A stretch of DNA of 64,000 nucleotides, taken from Paenibacillus_V sp046244365. Lineage in GTDB: Bacteria; Bacillota; Bacilli; Paenibacillales; NBRC-103111. Below the pieces are notes generated by a model. The model saw nothing but the letters and a program-made list of their open reading frames with translations. It made no database searches and was not told the DNA's origin. Position 1 is the stretch's first letter. Every line of letters begins with the position of its first letter. The stretch is taken from NCBI RefSeq assembly GCF_046244365.1, contig NZ_CP176395.1, positions 1,488,001-1,552,000 of the forward strand. The letters are read 5' to 3'. This document shows, in pieces, positions 14,835-23,800 of the stretch. A program made the position numbers and the translations under genes.

Positions 14835-17090
14835 TCATCCACCCTCATCGCCCTTGAGAAGCTTGGCATTGCTCCTGTATTGAACGGGCGTTACCCCGTA
14901 AACCTTTTTAAATAGTGTGAAAAAGTGGCTTCGGCTTAGAAAACCGCAGCTTTCCATAATCGTATTGATCGCTTCGTCCGAGGTTGCGATGAGATCCCTC
15001 GCAGACGAAAGCCGAATGTCGTTGATGTAGTCGGTTATCGAGATCAGGCGGTGCTTCTTGAACAGCTTCCCTAAATAGGAAGGAGATAAATTCACCTTTT
15101 CGGCAATGGTAACCAAGGATAAGGCCGGATTGGCGTATTCTTTTTGAATAATATGAGTCACGTCATCGAGCAGCTTGATATATTTATTGTCTTTCTTCGA
15201 CTCCAGTTCAATCGATAGCTTCTCGAACAAATCCGCAAAGTCGGATTGTATCTTTTCCAACGTTTCAATCTTTTGCACCTTGGCAAGATAAATATTGAAA
15301 TTGAAATTGACGTTGATCGAATGGTTGGCCTCCAGCACTTCGATCGCGTGCCGAATGGACAAAAGCAAGCGAATCAGTACGGAATTCAGAATAGTCAAGC
15401 TGTGCTTGGAAGCATATTGGATAATCGCGGACAATGCTGCCTTGGCGTCGTTTAATTGGCCCTGGATCAAGGCGTCAGACATCTTTTTATCTTGGTCTTG
15501 GGGATACTTGAAATCGTCTGCAAGGATAGGCAAGTTCTCGTTGAAAATCAGCGATCGATGCCCGAAGACCAAGCGGTAGAAGGAGAGATCCAGCGTTTTC
15601 AAATAATGTAGGTTAAGACCGGATAACGGTTCAAAACGTTCGCTGAACGTAACGGTAATCGAAAGATTCAAGTATTGGCTTACATGATCTTGAATTTTAA
15701 TGAACGAATCCGTTAGCTGCTCATTTGCTGAAGGCAAGTCCGCCGAGCTGTAGCTGATCAAGACAAGTATCTGATCTTCATCCATATCGATGCATTCATG
15801 CGTATAAACGCCGGCAAGCAGCTCCGAGACGATATTGATGACGCCGTATTTTAACAAACGGCGATCGGTTATGTTGTATTTGGCGCAAAATTCGGCATAG
15901 TTATCGATTTTGATGAGCATGACCAAAAAAGTATCGGAAGGCTTGAGCGCAATATGGTATTTGGTAAACTGCGTCTGAAAAGAGTCGATCGAAACGGAAT
16001 CGTCCGAAACGACCATTTTCCGCAGAAACTCCTGCTTTTTGGACTGAAAATCATTCCGCTCAAAAATATTGTAGTTCTGAATCACCAATCGCATGGGCAA
16101 GTACAGCTTTCGCGAAAAGTAAAGCGATAACGCAATGCTTCCAATAATGAAGCAAGCCACCAGCAAATAGGTTTTTTGTTTCATGTTTTCTATTTCTTTA
16201 ACGATTTCGGAATACGGGGTAATGCTGATCAATTTCCATCCGAAAACATCGGTAGCAGCAAAGGTCACGAAGGAATCTACGCCGTCGACATCGATTCGAA
16301 CATTTCCGCTGCTTTCAGCAGAGGCGTTTATCATTTGAATATAGTCTTTGTCTTTTAAATCGCTTTGCAACGGATGGACCGAATCGCTGGACAAAAGAAT
16401 CCCGTTACGGTCGATCATGAAAATGCGGTTTTTTGTGTCGTCCGAAGAACCGATGCTTTGTCTCAGCCATTCCTCGGATATATTCAGGACGATGGCTTCG
16501 CTGACTTTGCCGCTTTGAACCTGAGAATCAAAAAACAGATAGGAATAGACGTAAATGAAATCGCTTGCATTCGATGTTAAATCGGCTAATGGGTTAGGGA
16601 TTTTTCGAAGGACAATGCTATGCGTTCGATTGTTCTGAATGTCATCCAAAATCGTGAAAATGCCTTTATCGTCAAAGGTGTTACGGTCGAAAACAAAGCC
16701 CATGCTGGGTACCGTATGAATGTTATGGCCGTTATAAATATAAATCGATTGCAGGAACGGATAAATGTTTTTGTACAATTCCAATTTCCTTTGATATCTT
16801 CTGTAGTCTTCCGAATGGATATCCGAATACAAGAGATCTTGAATGCCTTCGTCAAAAAAGGCGCTGGTCGCAACCGAATTGGCGCTTTTCTCCATGAGAC
16901 TGATGTTTCTGCTCGTATTTTGGAGGTCCGTTTGTTGCTGGTTATATACCATCTTGAGGGCGAACTTCTCGAATATACGTCCTTGAAAGGAGAATTGAAC
17001 GAAGATCACCAGAAGCGTGCTCAATAAAAATGGCAGCAGGATCGTTAAAAAAAGCTGGAACGGATTTTTTAAAATGAACTTTTTTATCAT
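14835..17090 (-). CDS. Membrane-anchored AraC-family transcription regulator
   Basis: A 751-aa one-component receptor. A membrane helix at about residues 14-35 and another at about 306-328 enclose an extracellular sensor domain of roughly 270 residues (dCache-like by layout). A central region of weak GGDEF-like or linker character follows, then a C-terminal AraC helix-turn-helix pair at about 650-745 (SLVTIAEKVNLSPSYLGKLF and ESCGFLSRSHFFTLFKKVYG). Such receptors in Paenibacillus lie beside LplA/LplB/YtcP-type transporters and switch them on when an extracellular sugar is sensed. Here it is divergent from those transporter genes, with the conserved GAAC block in between. Its ribosome binding site is embedded in a run of ten Gs. 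Confidence 0.9.
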   Translation of the reverse strand: MIKKFILKNPFQLFLTILLPFLLSTLLVIFVQFSFQGRIFEKFALKMVYNQQQTDLQNTSRNISLMEKSANSVATSAFFDEGIQDLLYSDIHSEDYRRYQRKLELYKNIYPFLQSIYIYNGHNIHTVPSMGFVFDRNTFDDKGIFTILDDIQNNRTHSIVLRKIPNPLADLTSNASDFIYVYSYLFFDSQVQSGKVSEAIVLNISEEWLRQSIGSSDDTKNRIFMIDRNGILLSSDSVHPLQSDLKDKDYIQMINASAESSGNVRIDVDGVDSFVTFAATDVFGWKLISITPYSEIVKEIENMKQKTYLLVACFIIGSIALSLYFSRKLYLPMRLVIQNYNIFERNDFQSKKQEFLRKMVVSDDSVSIDSFQTQFTKYHIALKPSDTFLVMLIKIDNYAEFCAKYNITDRRLLKYGVINIVSELLAGVYTHECIDMDEDQILVLISYSSADLPSANEQLTDSFIKIQDHVSQYLNLSITVTFSERFEPLSGLNLHYLKTLDLSFYRLVFGHRSLIFNENLPILADDFKYPQDQDKKMSDALIQGQLNDAKAALSAIIQYASKHSLTILNSVLIRLLLSIRHAIEVLEANHSINVNFNFNIYLAKVQKIETLEKIQSDFADLFEKLSIELESKKDNKYIKLLDDVTHIIQKEYANPALSLVTIAEKVNLSPSYLGKLFKKHRLISITDYINDIRLSSARDLIATSDEAINTIMESCGFLSRSHFFTLFKKVYGVTPVQYRSNAKLLKGDEGG

Positions 17091-17095
17091 AGATG

Positions 17096-17105
17096 CCCCC
17101 CCCCC
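17096..17105 (-). promoter_or_regulatory. Ten-G tract as the ribosome binding site of the AraC gene
   Basis: On the minus strand a homopolymer of ten Gs ends six bases before the ATG (GGGGGG then CATCT then ATG). It is the only purine-rich stretch near the start, so it must serve as the binding site. Such a run is prone to slippage. Confidence 0.55.
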
Positions 17106-17171
17106 GATCTAAAGTCTAACCTGAAAAGCGAAGGCGAATCAATCGTCCTAGGCGCATTAAGTGTAAAAACG

Positions 17172-17257
17172 CTAATTTTAGAACAAAAGTCCGCTTTGAG
17201 AACTTCGATTTTACGCGATACAGAACCGATAAAACGTTTTAGAACTGGCGGTTTTGG
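17172..17257 (+). promoter_or_regulatory. Conserved upstream block with four GAAC boxes, copy 2
   Basis: Aligns without gaps to 9892-9976. GAAC boxes start at 17181, 17200, 17223 and 17242 (spacing 19, 23, 19), each preceded by A or AG. It lies between the AraC gene and the permease operon, ending about 73 bp before the permease start. Most likely the AraC operator. Confidence 0.6.
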
Positions 17258-17329
17258 CATGCAAAACCTACTATGGAGCCAAGGAACGACAAACCTACCT
17301 AACACCAGGCGAAAGGAGTATCCCATTCC

Positions 17330-18253
17330 GTGAAGAAGCAGCAAGGAGTATTACGCACTCAGTCTTATAAGAAGAATATACAATTACTAATTTTGGCACT
17401 TCCGGCAATCCTGCTTATCTTTGTCTTCTCGTATATTCCGATGGCTGGCGTCTTTATCGCTTTCAAAAACATCAACTACGAGAAAGGCCTGTTTCACAGT
17501 CCGTGGGTCGGATTCGACAACTTCAAATTCTTTTTTACTTCCAACGATGTTTGGCTCGTCGTAAGGAATACGCTTTCCTACAATATCCTGTTTATAGCAG
17601 TCGGGACATTGCTTTCCATCGTGTTCGCGATTCTCTTGAACGAAGTCTTAAGCAGAAGATTGGTTAAAGCTTATCAAACGATCTTTTTCTTCCCTTATTT
17701 CTTTTCATGGATCATTGTCGCGTATATGACCTATTCCTTTATCGGGCCGTACGGCGTGTTAACCTCATTATTGGAACGGGCAGGGATAAATTTCGATTTC
17801 TACACCCAAACCTGGGTTTGGCCCATCCTATTAACCTTAGTGAACATTTGGAAGGGTCTCGGATACATGAGCATCATTTTTTATGCGGGGATCATGGGCA
17901 TTTCGCAAGAATATTTTGAAGCTGCATCGATTGACGGGGCCACGAAGTTTCAAATGATCCGCAAAATCACGATTCCGCTTTTGATGCCGTTAATCACGAT
18001 CATGACGCTTCTATCCATCGGCAAAATGTTTTATTCGGATTTCGGCTTGTTCTTCTTCGTTCCGAGGGAGATCGGACAGCTGTACCCCGTCACGCAAGTC
18101 ATCGACACGTATGTTTATCGCATGCTGAAGGTTTCTGGAGATCTGGGCATGTCCTCCGCCGTAGGATTGTTTCAATCCGCGATGGGCTTCATCGTCGTTC
18201 TGCTCAGTAATTTCGTCGTGAAGAAAGTGAATGAAGAAAACAAGTTATTTTAA
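17330..18253 (+). CDS. Sugar ABC transporter permease (LplB type)
   Basis: Start is a GTG at 17330 after AAAGGAG (307 aa). Six hydrophobic segments are visible, beginning with ILALPAILLIFVFSYIPMAG. The EAA loop that contacts the ATPase is clear near residues 200-220 (YFEAASIDGATKFQMIRKI). This is the first membrane subunit of a carbohydrate importer and forms a heterodimer with the next gene. No ATPase gene is in the cluster, as usual for this class, which shares an MsmX-type ATPase encoded elsewhere. The operon of permease, permease and binding lipoprotein is divergent from its probable regulator. Confidence 0.92.
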   Translation: MKKQQGVLRTQSYKKNIQLLILALPAILLIFVFSYIPMAGVFIAFKNINYEKGLFHSPWVGFDNFKFFFTSNDVWLVVRNTLSYNILFIAVGTLLSIVFAILLNEVLSRRLVKAYQTIFFFPYFFSWIIVAYMTYSFIGPYGVLTSLLERAGINFDFYTQTWVWPILLTLVNIWKGLGYMSIIFYAGIMGISQEYFEAASIDGATKFQMIRKITIPLLMPLITIMTLLSIGKMFYSDFGLFFFVPREIGQLYPVTQVIDTYVYRMLKVSGDLGMSSAVGLFQSAMGFIVVLLSNFVVKKVNEENKLF

Positions 18254-18276
18254 TAAAGCGCAAAGGAAGTAGGCAC

Positions 18277-19158
18277 ATGCCGTTCAAGAAAATAGGGCCG
18301 CAGGTATTCATCAACCTTTTGTTCCTTTTGTTTAGTCTTGCTTGTATTTTTCCTCTTGTCGCGATTCTCTCAATTTCTTTCAGCAGCGAATCGGACATCA
18401 TAAAGAACGGGTATCGTTTATTTCCCGCGATGTTTGATTTCTCTGCATACGCTTACATCTTGTATAGGCCTTTGCAGATCTTGAATGCTTTTAAAGTATC
18501 GTTATTTGTCAGCTTTTTCGGTACAATTGTTTCTTTGTTGGTTACGGCCGGCATCGCTTATGCGCTGTCGCGCGAAGATTTTAAGCTGAAAAACAAGCTG
18601 AGCTTTTACGTTTTTTTCACGATGCTGTTTAATGGAGGCTTGGTCCCGACCTACATGCTGATTAACAATTATCTTCATTTAAGCAACACGATCTGGGTGC
18701 TGATTCTTCCTTATTTGGCCGTTCCTTGGTTTATCTTGATTTTAAGGTCCTTCATGCAGAAAATACCGCATAGCATCATCGAATCCTGCATGATGGACGG
18801 AGCAAGCGAGTTCAGAATCTTTTTTCAAATCATTCTCCCGCTCGCCAAACCCGGTCTTGCTACGGTTGCGCTTTTTACGCTGCTGCAGTATTGGAACGAT
18901 TGGTGGCTGAGCCTGCTCTATATCGAGAAGGAAAGTCTCGTGCCTCTGCAATTTATGCTTTACCGGATGATGAATAATATTACGTTTCTTACCAATTCCA
19001 GCAATGCGATGCCACCTGGAATGAGAAATGTGGTACTTCCGTCGGAGTCCGCCCGAATGGCGATGGCGATCGTTGCTGCGGGACCCATGCTGCTCGTTTT
19101 CCCGTTTTTCCAAAAATATTTCGTTCGGGGGCTTACGGTCGGCGCGGTAAAAGGTTAG
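18277..19158 (+). CDS. Carbohydrate ABC transporter permease (YtcP type)
   Basis: A 293-aa protein starting 24 bp after the previous stop, with GCAAAGGAAG upstream. Six membrane segments; the EAA loop SIIESCMMDGASEFRIFFQI lies at about residues 167-190. The C-terminal FFQKYFVRGLTVGAVKG ending is typical of the YtcP branch. It is the second membrane subunit of the importer and pairs with the LplB-type protein. Confidence 0.92.
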   Translation: MPFKKIGPQVFINLLFLLFSLACIFPLVAILSISFSSESDIIKNGYRLFPAMFDFSAYAYILYRPLQILNAFKVSLFVSFFGTIVSLLVTAGIAYALSREDFKLKNKLSFYVFFTMLFNGGLVPTYMLINNYLHLSNTIWVLILPYLAVPWFILILRSFMQKIPHSIIESCMMDGASEFRIFFQIILPLAKPGLATVALFTLLQYWNDWWLSLLYIEKESLVPLQFMLYRMMNNITFLTNSSNAMPPGMRNVVLPSESARMAMAIVAAGPMLLVFPFFQKYFVRGLTVGAVKG

Positions 19159-19219
19159 CTTAAATATGGGGTAACCCCCAGTTTAAGATAGATGAACATA
19201 CGAAAGAGGAGGGTTACAA

Positions 19220-20758
19220 ATGTTTAGACATTTGAAATGGACCAAAGCGGGGATCGTCGGTGCGGCCATGGTGCTGCTAGCTTCTTGCGGGACTCCGAAA
19301 GACAAGCCGAGCGAGGCGTCGACCAAGCCGACGGCGGACGTATCGCAAAAGCCGGAAGCAAGCTTGCCGGAAGTCAAATTGACCTGGTATTTTCCGGGCA
19401 GCTTTCCTCAAGCCGATCAGGAATCGGTTTTTGCCGAAGTGAATAAAAAGCTGAAAGAGAAAATCAATGCCACAGTAGATTTTAAACCGTTAGGCTTCGG
19501 CGAATACGATCAGAAGATGCAAGTGGTTATCGCCTCGGGTGCGCCTTACGATATCGCTTTTACGTCCAATTGGCTCAACAACTATAGTCAGAATGTAGCG
19601 AAGGGGGCCTTCCTGCCTCTGGATGACTTGCTTGCCCAATATGCGCCGAAATCATTTGCTTCCGTCCCAAAATCGTTCTGGGATGCTGCCAGAGTCAAGG
19701 GGAAAATTTACGGATTTGTCAATGAGCAGATTGCCGCAAGGACACCGGCGGTAGTCGTTCCGAAAGAGGAAGCGACGAAATACAAGCTGGATATCCCGGC
19801 AATTAGCGGGAAGCTGACTCCGGATACCTTGCCTTTGCTCGAGCCGTACCTACAAAACGTAAGGAAGGACTTTCCGCAAAAAGGCTTTGTGACTTCGCTG
19901 GTTCAATTGGACGGGTTATTCTTCAATCTTGAGCCTATTGCAGGGATTCAGATTCCGGGCGCCGTCGATTTCTCGGATTCCACGCTTAAAGTAGTGAACC
20001 AGTACGAAACGGATGGAGTCAAAAAGTATGCGGCTCTGATGAGAGAGTGGAATGCCAAAGGGTATTTGAACGCGAACGAACGTATTGCCAAAAAAGCGGA
20101 TGACGGCACGGATGTCAAGGCCGGCAAGGTTGCCGTAGGGATCGGCGGGTCTTATAAACCGGGCGGTGAAGTGGAGTTATCGGCGGAAGTCGGATACGAA
20201 AGACTTCAGTTACCTTCCGGAACGGCGCGTCTGACCACGGGCGGAATCATTGCTACGATGCAAGCCATAAACCGGAATTCCAAAAATCCGGAAAGAGCCA
20301 TGATGCTGCTTGAACTGCTGAATACGGATAAAGAGCTTTACAATCTATTGAACTTCGGCATTAAAGACAAACACTTCAAAATAGATGCGGACGGATTCAT
20401 GGTCAAAGAAGGCGATGCGGGCAAAGCATATGCTCCGACTGTGCCTTGGATGTTCGCTACCAATTTCCTTGCTTATGTTGAAAAAGGTATGCCTAAGAAT
20501 GTATGGGAGGAAACGAAAAAAGTGAATAAGGAAGCTACGCCTTCCAAATTGTTAGGATTTACCTTCGATGCCGAGCCGGTGAAGGCTGAAATCGGGAAAG
20601 TCAGCGCACTCTTTGACGAATATTCCAGAGCGATTGATTTAGGGGTCAGTACGGAAGCCAAATATAACGAATTTTTGACCAAACAGAAGGCAGCCGGATC
20701 CGACAAGATCATAGCCGAAATGCAGAAGCAGATCGATGCGTGGAAAGCTGCGAAGTAA
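19220..20758 (+). CDS. Extracellular sugar-binding lipoprotein (LplA type)
   Basis: A 512-aa solute-binding protein with a GAGGAGGG ribosome binding site. The signal peptide (VGAAMVLLASCG) ends in a lipobox with Cys near residue 23, so the protein is anchored to the outer face of the membrane. A Pro/Lys/Ser-rich linker precedes the ligand-binding fold (LTWYFPGSFPQADQES...). It supplies oligosaccharides to the two permeases encoded just upstream. The substrate cannot be read from the sequence; neighbours suggest a polymer containing amino sugars or sugar acids. Confidence 0.92.
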   Translation: MFRHLKWTKAGIVGAAMVLLASCGTPKDKPSEASTKPTADVSQKPEASLPEVKLTWYFPGSFPQADQESVFAEVNKKLKEKINATVDFKPLGFGEYDQKMQVVIASGAPYDIAFTSNWLNNYSQNVAKGAFLPLDDLLAQYAPKSFASVPKSFWDAARVKGKIYGFVNEQIAARTPAVVVPKEEATKYKLDIPAISGKLTPDTLPLLEPYLQNVRKDFPQKGFVTSLVQLDGLFFNLEPIAGIQIPGAVDFSDSTLKVVNQYETDGVKKYAALMREWNAKGYLNANERIAKKADDGTDVKAGKVAVGIGGSYKPGGEVELSAEVGYERLQLPSGTARLTTGGIIATMQAINRNSKNPERAMMLLELLNTDKELYNLLNFGIKDKHFKIDADGFMVKEGDAGKAYAPTVPWMFATNFLAYVEKGMPKNVWEETKKVNKEATPSKLLGFTFDAEPVKAEIGKVSALFDEYSRAIDLGVSTEAKYNEFLTKQKAAGSDKIIAEMQKQIDAWKAAK

Positions 20759-20824
20759 TGGTTGCACTCCCAACCCGAGCGGAATCGGGTTGGGAGTAAA
20801 TTGGGATTGGAGGAATTGTATCCG

Positions 20825-23800
20825 ATGAAGGGCTATTGCGGGAAAATAAGCAAGGTATTGCTCAGCTTGATGCTTGGCTTTTCCACTTTATTATTGTCCG
20901 TTTCCTCGTTTCCGCAAAGTGCTTATGCAGCCGCAACAACTCTTTTCGCCTCTCCTGCCGGGAGCGGAAACGACTGCACGATAGATGCTCCTTGTTCGCT
21001 TTCCGATGCTCAAACGAAGGTTCGCACGCTGAATGCGAGCATGACGGGAGACATTATCGTTTATTTGCGCGATGGGACCTACAACTTATCGTCGACCATC
21101 GAGCTTACTTCGGCGGATTCCGGGACAGGAGGCTTTCAAGTCATTTATGAAGCCTATCCGGGAGAATCGCCGGTGCTAAGCGGCGGGCAAACCGTCACAG
21201 GCTGGAGCTTGCATGACAGCGGGCAGAACATTTACCGTGCTTTCGTCGGCACGGAACTCAATACGCGTCAGCTCTATGTGGACGGGGTTCGGGCGTCGCG
21301 AGCCCGAGGCGCCGACAACCCTGCCGGTTTTACGAAAACGTCCACGGGTTATACCGCTCCGGATACTAGCATGTCCGGCTGGGGCAATCAAAGCAACATA
21401 GAAATCGTCGGCTTTAACGCATGGAAAAGCTTCCGTTGCCCGGTTTCATCGATATCGGGAACGGCCGTTGCCATGCAAAACCATTGTTGGAACAACTCGC
21501 AGTTAAGCGGTACGCCCGGCTTGAACGCGATAGCTTGGATTGAAAATGCCTATGAGCTTCTGGATTCGGAAGGCGAATGGTATTTGGACCGGACAGCCGG
21601 ATACCTCTACTATAAGCCGCTTGCCGGACAAAATATGGCGACAGCCGTTGCTGTTGCGCCAAAGCTGCAAACGCTGCTTAGCGGAACGGGAACGCTGGAT
21701 GCGCCGCTTCAAAACGTGCAAATCAAAGGCCTTACGTTCGCCTATGCCACATGGCTGCAGCCGAGCACGAGCGATGGTTACGTACCGCTTCAAGCGGGGT
21801 TTACCTACACCGGGTTTCATGCTGCCGCTACCCAAAACTTAACGAAGACCGTTGGTAACGTTACCTTCCATGCAGCCAAATCCGTGCGGCTGGAGCGCAA
21901 CAGGTTTACCCATCTGGGAGGAGCCGGCCTCGTTTTCGAATACGGAAGCCAGAACAATACGATCATCGGGAACGTTTTCGAAGACATTTCCGCGAGCGCC
22001 ATCCAGATCGGCGATGTGACGCCAAGCCATGTCAACCCTGCCGACATCAGGGAGCGCAATACCCATAATACCGTTCGGAGCAACTATATTTCGCATGCGG
22101 GAGCGGAATATTTCGATTCGCCGGGTATTTTCGGCGGGTATACGAGTTACTCGACCATCACGCACAATGAGGTGGCGAACCTGCCCTATACGGGCATTTC
22201 CCAAGGCTGGGGCTGGGGCACCAATTCGTATGCGCAAAACAATCAAATCACGAACAATTACATTCACGATGTGATGAAAGTGCTCGGGGATGGAGGCGGA
22301 ATCTATACCTTAAGCGCACAGCCGGATTCCACGATTAGCGGCAATCATTTGCAAAGCATGTACGGCTCTTATGGAGGCTGGGGAATTTATCCGGACGAAG
22401 GCAGCGCTTATTTTACGATTACGAACAACGTGGTCGAACAAACGGGCAGATGGATTTCGATGTGGACGGGCACGATTCATGACAACATCGTTCGGCATAA
22501 TTATTCGGATACGTCCAGCATGGCCAATGCATGTACGAATTGCACGGTAATTGACAATACGACGGTAAAGAACGGAAGCTGGCCGGCTGAAGCGCAAACC
22601 ATCATGAACCAAGCGGGCCTGGAACAAGCTTACTGGGATTTATCGCCGCTTACCCGTCGTCTGGATAGCCCATGGCCGGCATGGGATCAAGACGGAAAGG
22701 CAAGCAAGGAATGGACGGCGCCGACGCGAGGTTATGTAAGACTGGCGGACACGGTAAGCAGCGCTAACGCCACTGTCAATGGAAGCGTTTACAAAAATAA
22801 TGACGTTATTTGGGGACCGCAAACCGTCTTGCAGGGAGAAGCGAAAAGCTATCAGTTCAATTTGAAAGTGCTTAAGGGAGACAGCGTACGGTTTGTCGTT
22901 TACGGCGACGGTAACCCTGATTTGAACACGATCAGCTGGAATCCGGTCCTTAAGTTCGATGCCGTTCCCGCAGCTTGCGAATTTATTAAGTTCAATGTTC
23001 CGGGACAACTGCAATCCAAAATCAATACAGGCACGAGAGAAATTTTTGTAACGGTACAAGAGGATACGGATCTTACCAATCTGACGCCCGACGCGGAACT
23101 ATCGGAAGAATGCCGCAGTATTCCCGGTATTGCGGACGCAAGGGATTTCAGTCAGACGGTAACTTACGACCTCCAGGACGATGAAGGCACGTTCAGCAAA
23201 ACCTGGAAAGTGTTCGTTACCAAAATGTCGGCCGCAACCGGCATTAGAGGGTATAACATCAATCAAGCGATAGGCGATGCCGACAATTGGCTTGCCGATG
23301 GAAGCTCCTTGAAGGATGCGCGGGAAGGAAGCATCGCGATAAGCAACGGCTCTGCCGCTTACAAAGGAAGGACGTTCCAAAACGAGCTGCTGGAATTCGA
23401 GATGAAATCCGATTCGGCAGGCGGAGTGGAATGGCCGGCGATCAGCATCAGGCAAAAAGCAGCGGATAAAGTGCTGTGGGATCCGGCGAACGAGGGGTAT
23501 ATCCTGGTTTTCAAGCCGGACGTCATCGAGCTGCAAAGATTCAACGGCGGCGTGCGCACGGTATTTTACGGCAACATCGACGGCATCGTAGGGAGCGAGG
23601 GACAGTTGCCCAACCATGTATTCGAAATGGGCAAGAAGCACCTGGTGCAGTTCGGTACCCTGAACACGGCGGAGGGTGTAAGACTTGCCGTGTATGTAGA
23701 CGGCAAGAAGGTTATCGATTATGTCGATAACGGAAGCGGTAAAATTACCTCGGCCGGGTATATGGGGATATACGCCTATTCCGCGCCTGTCACCTTGGGA

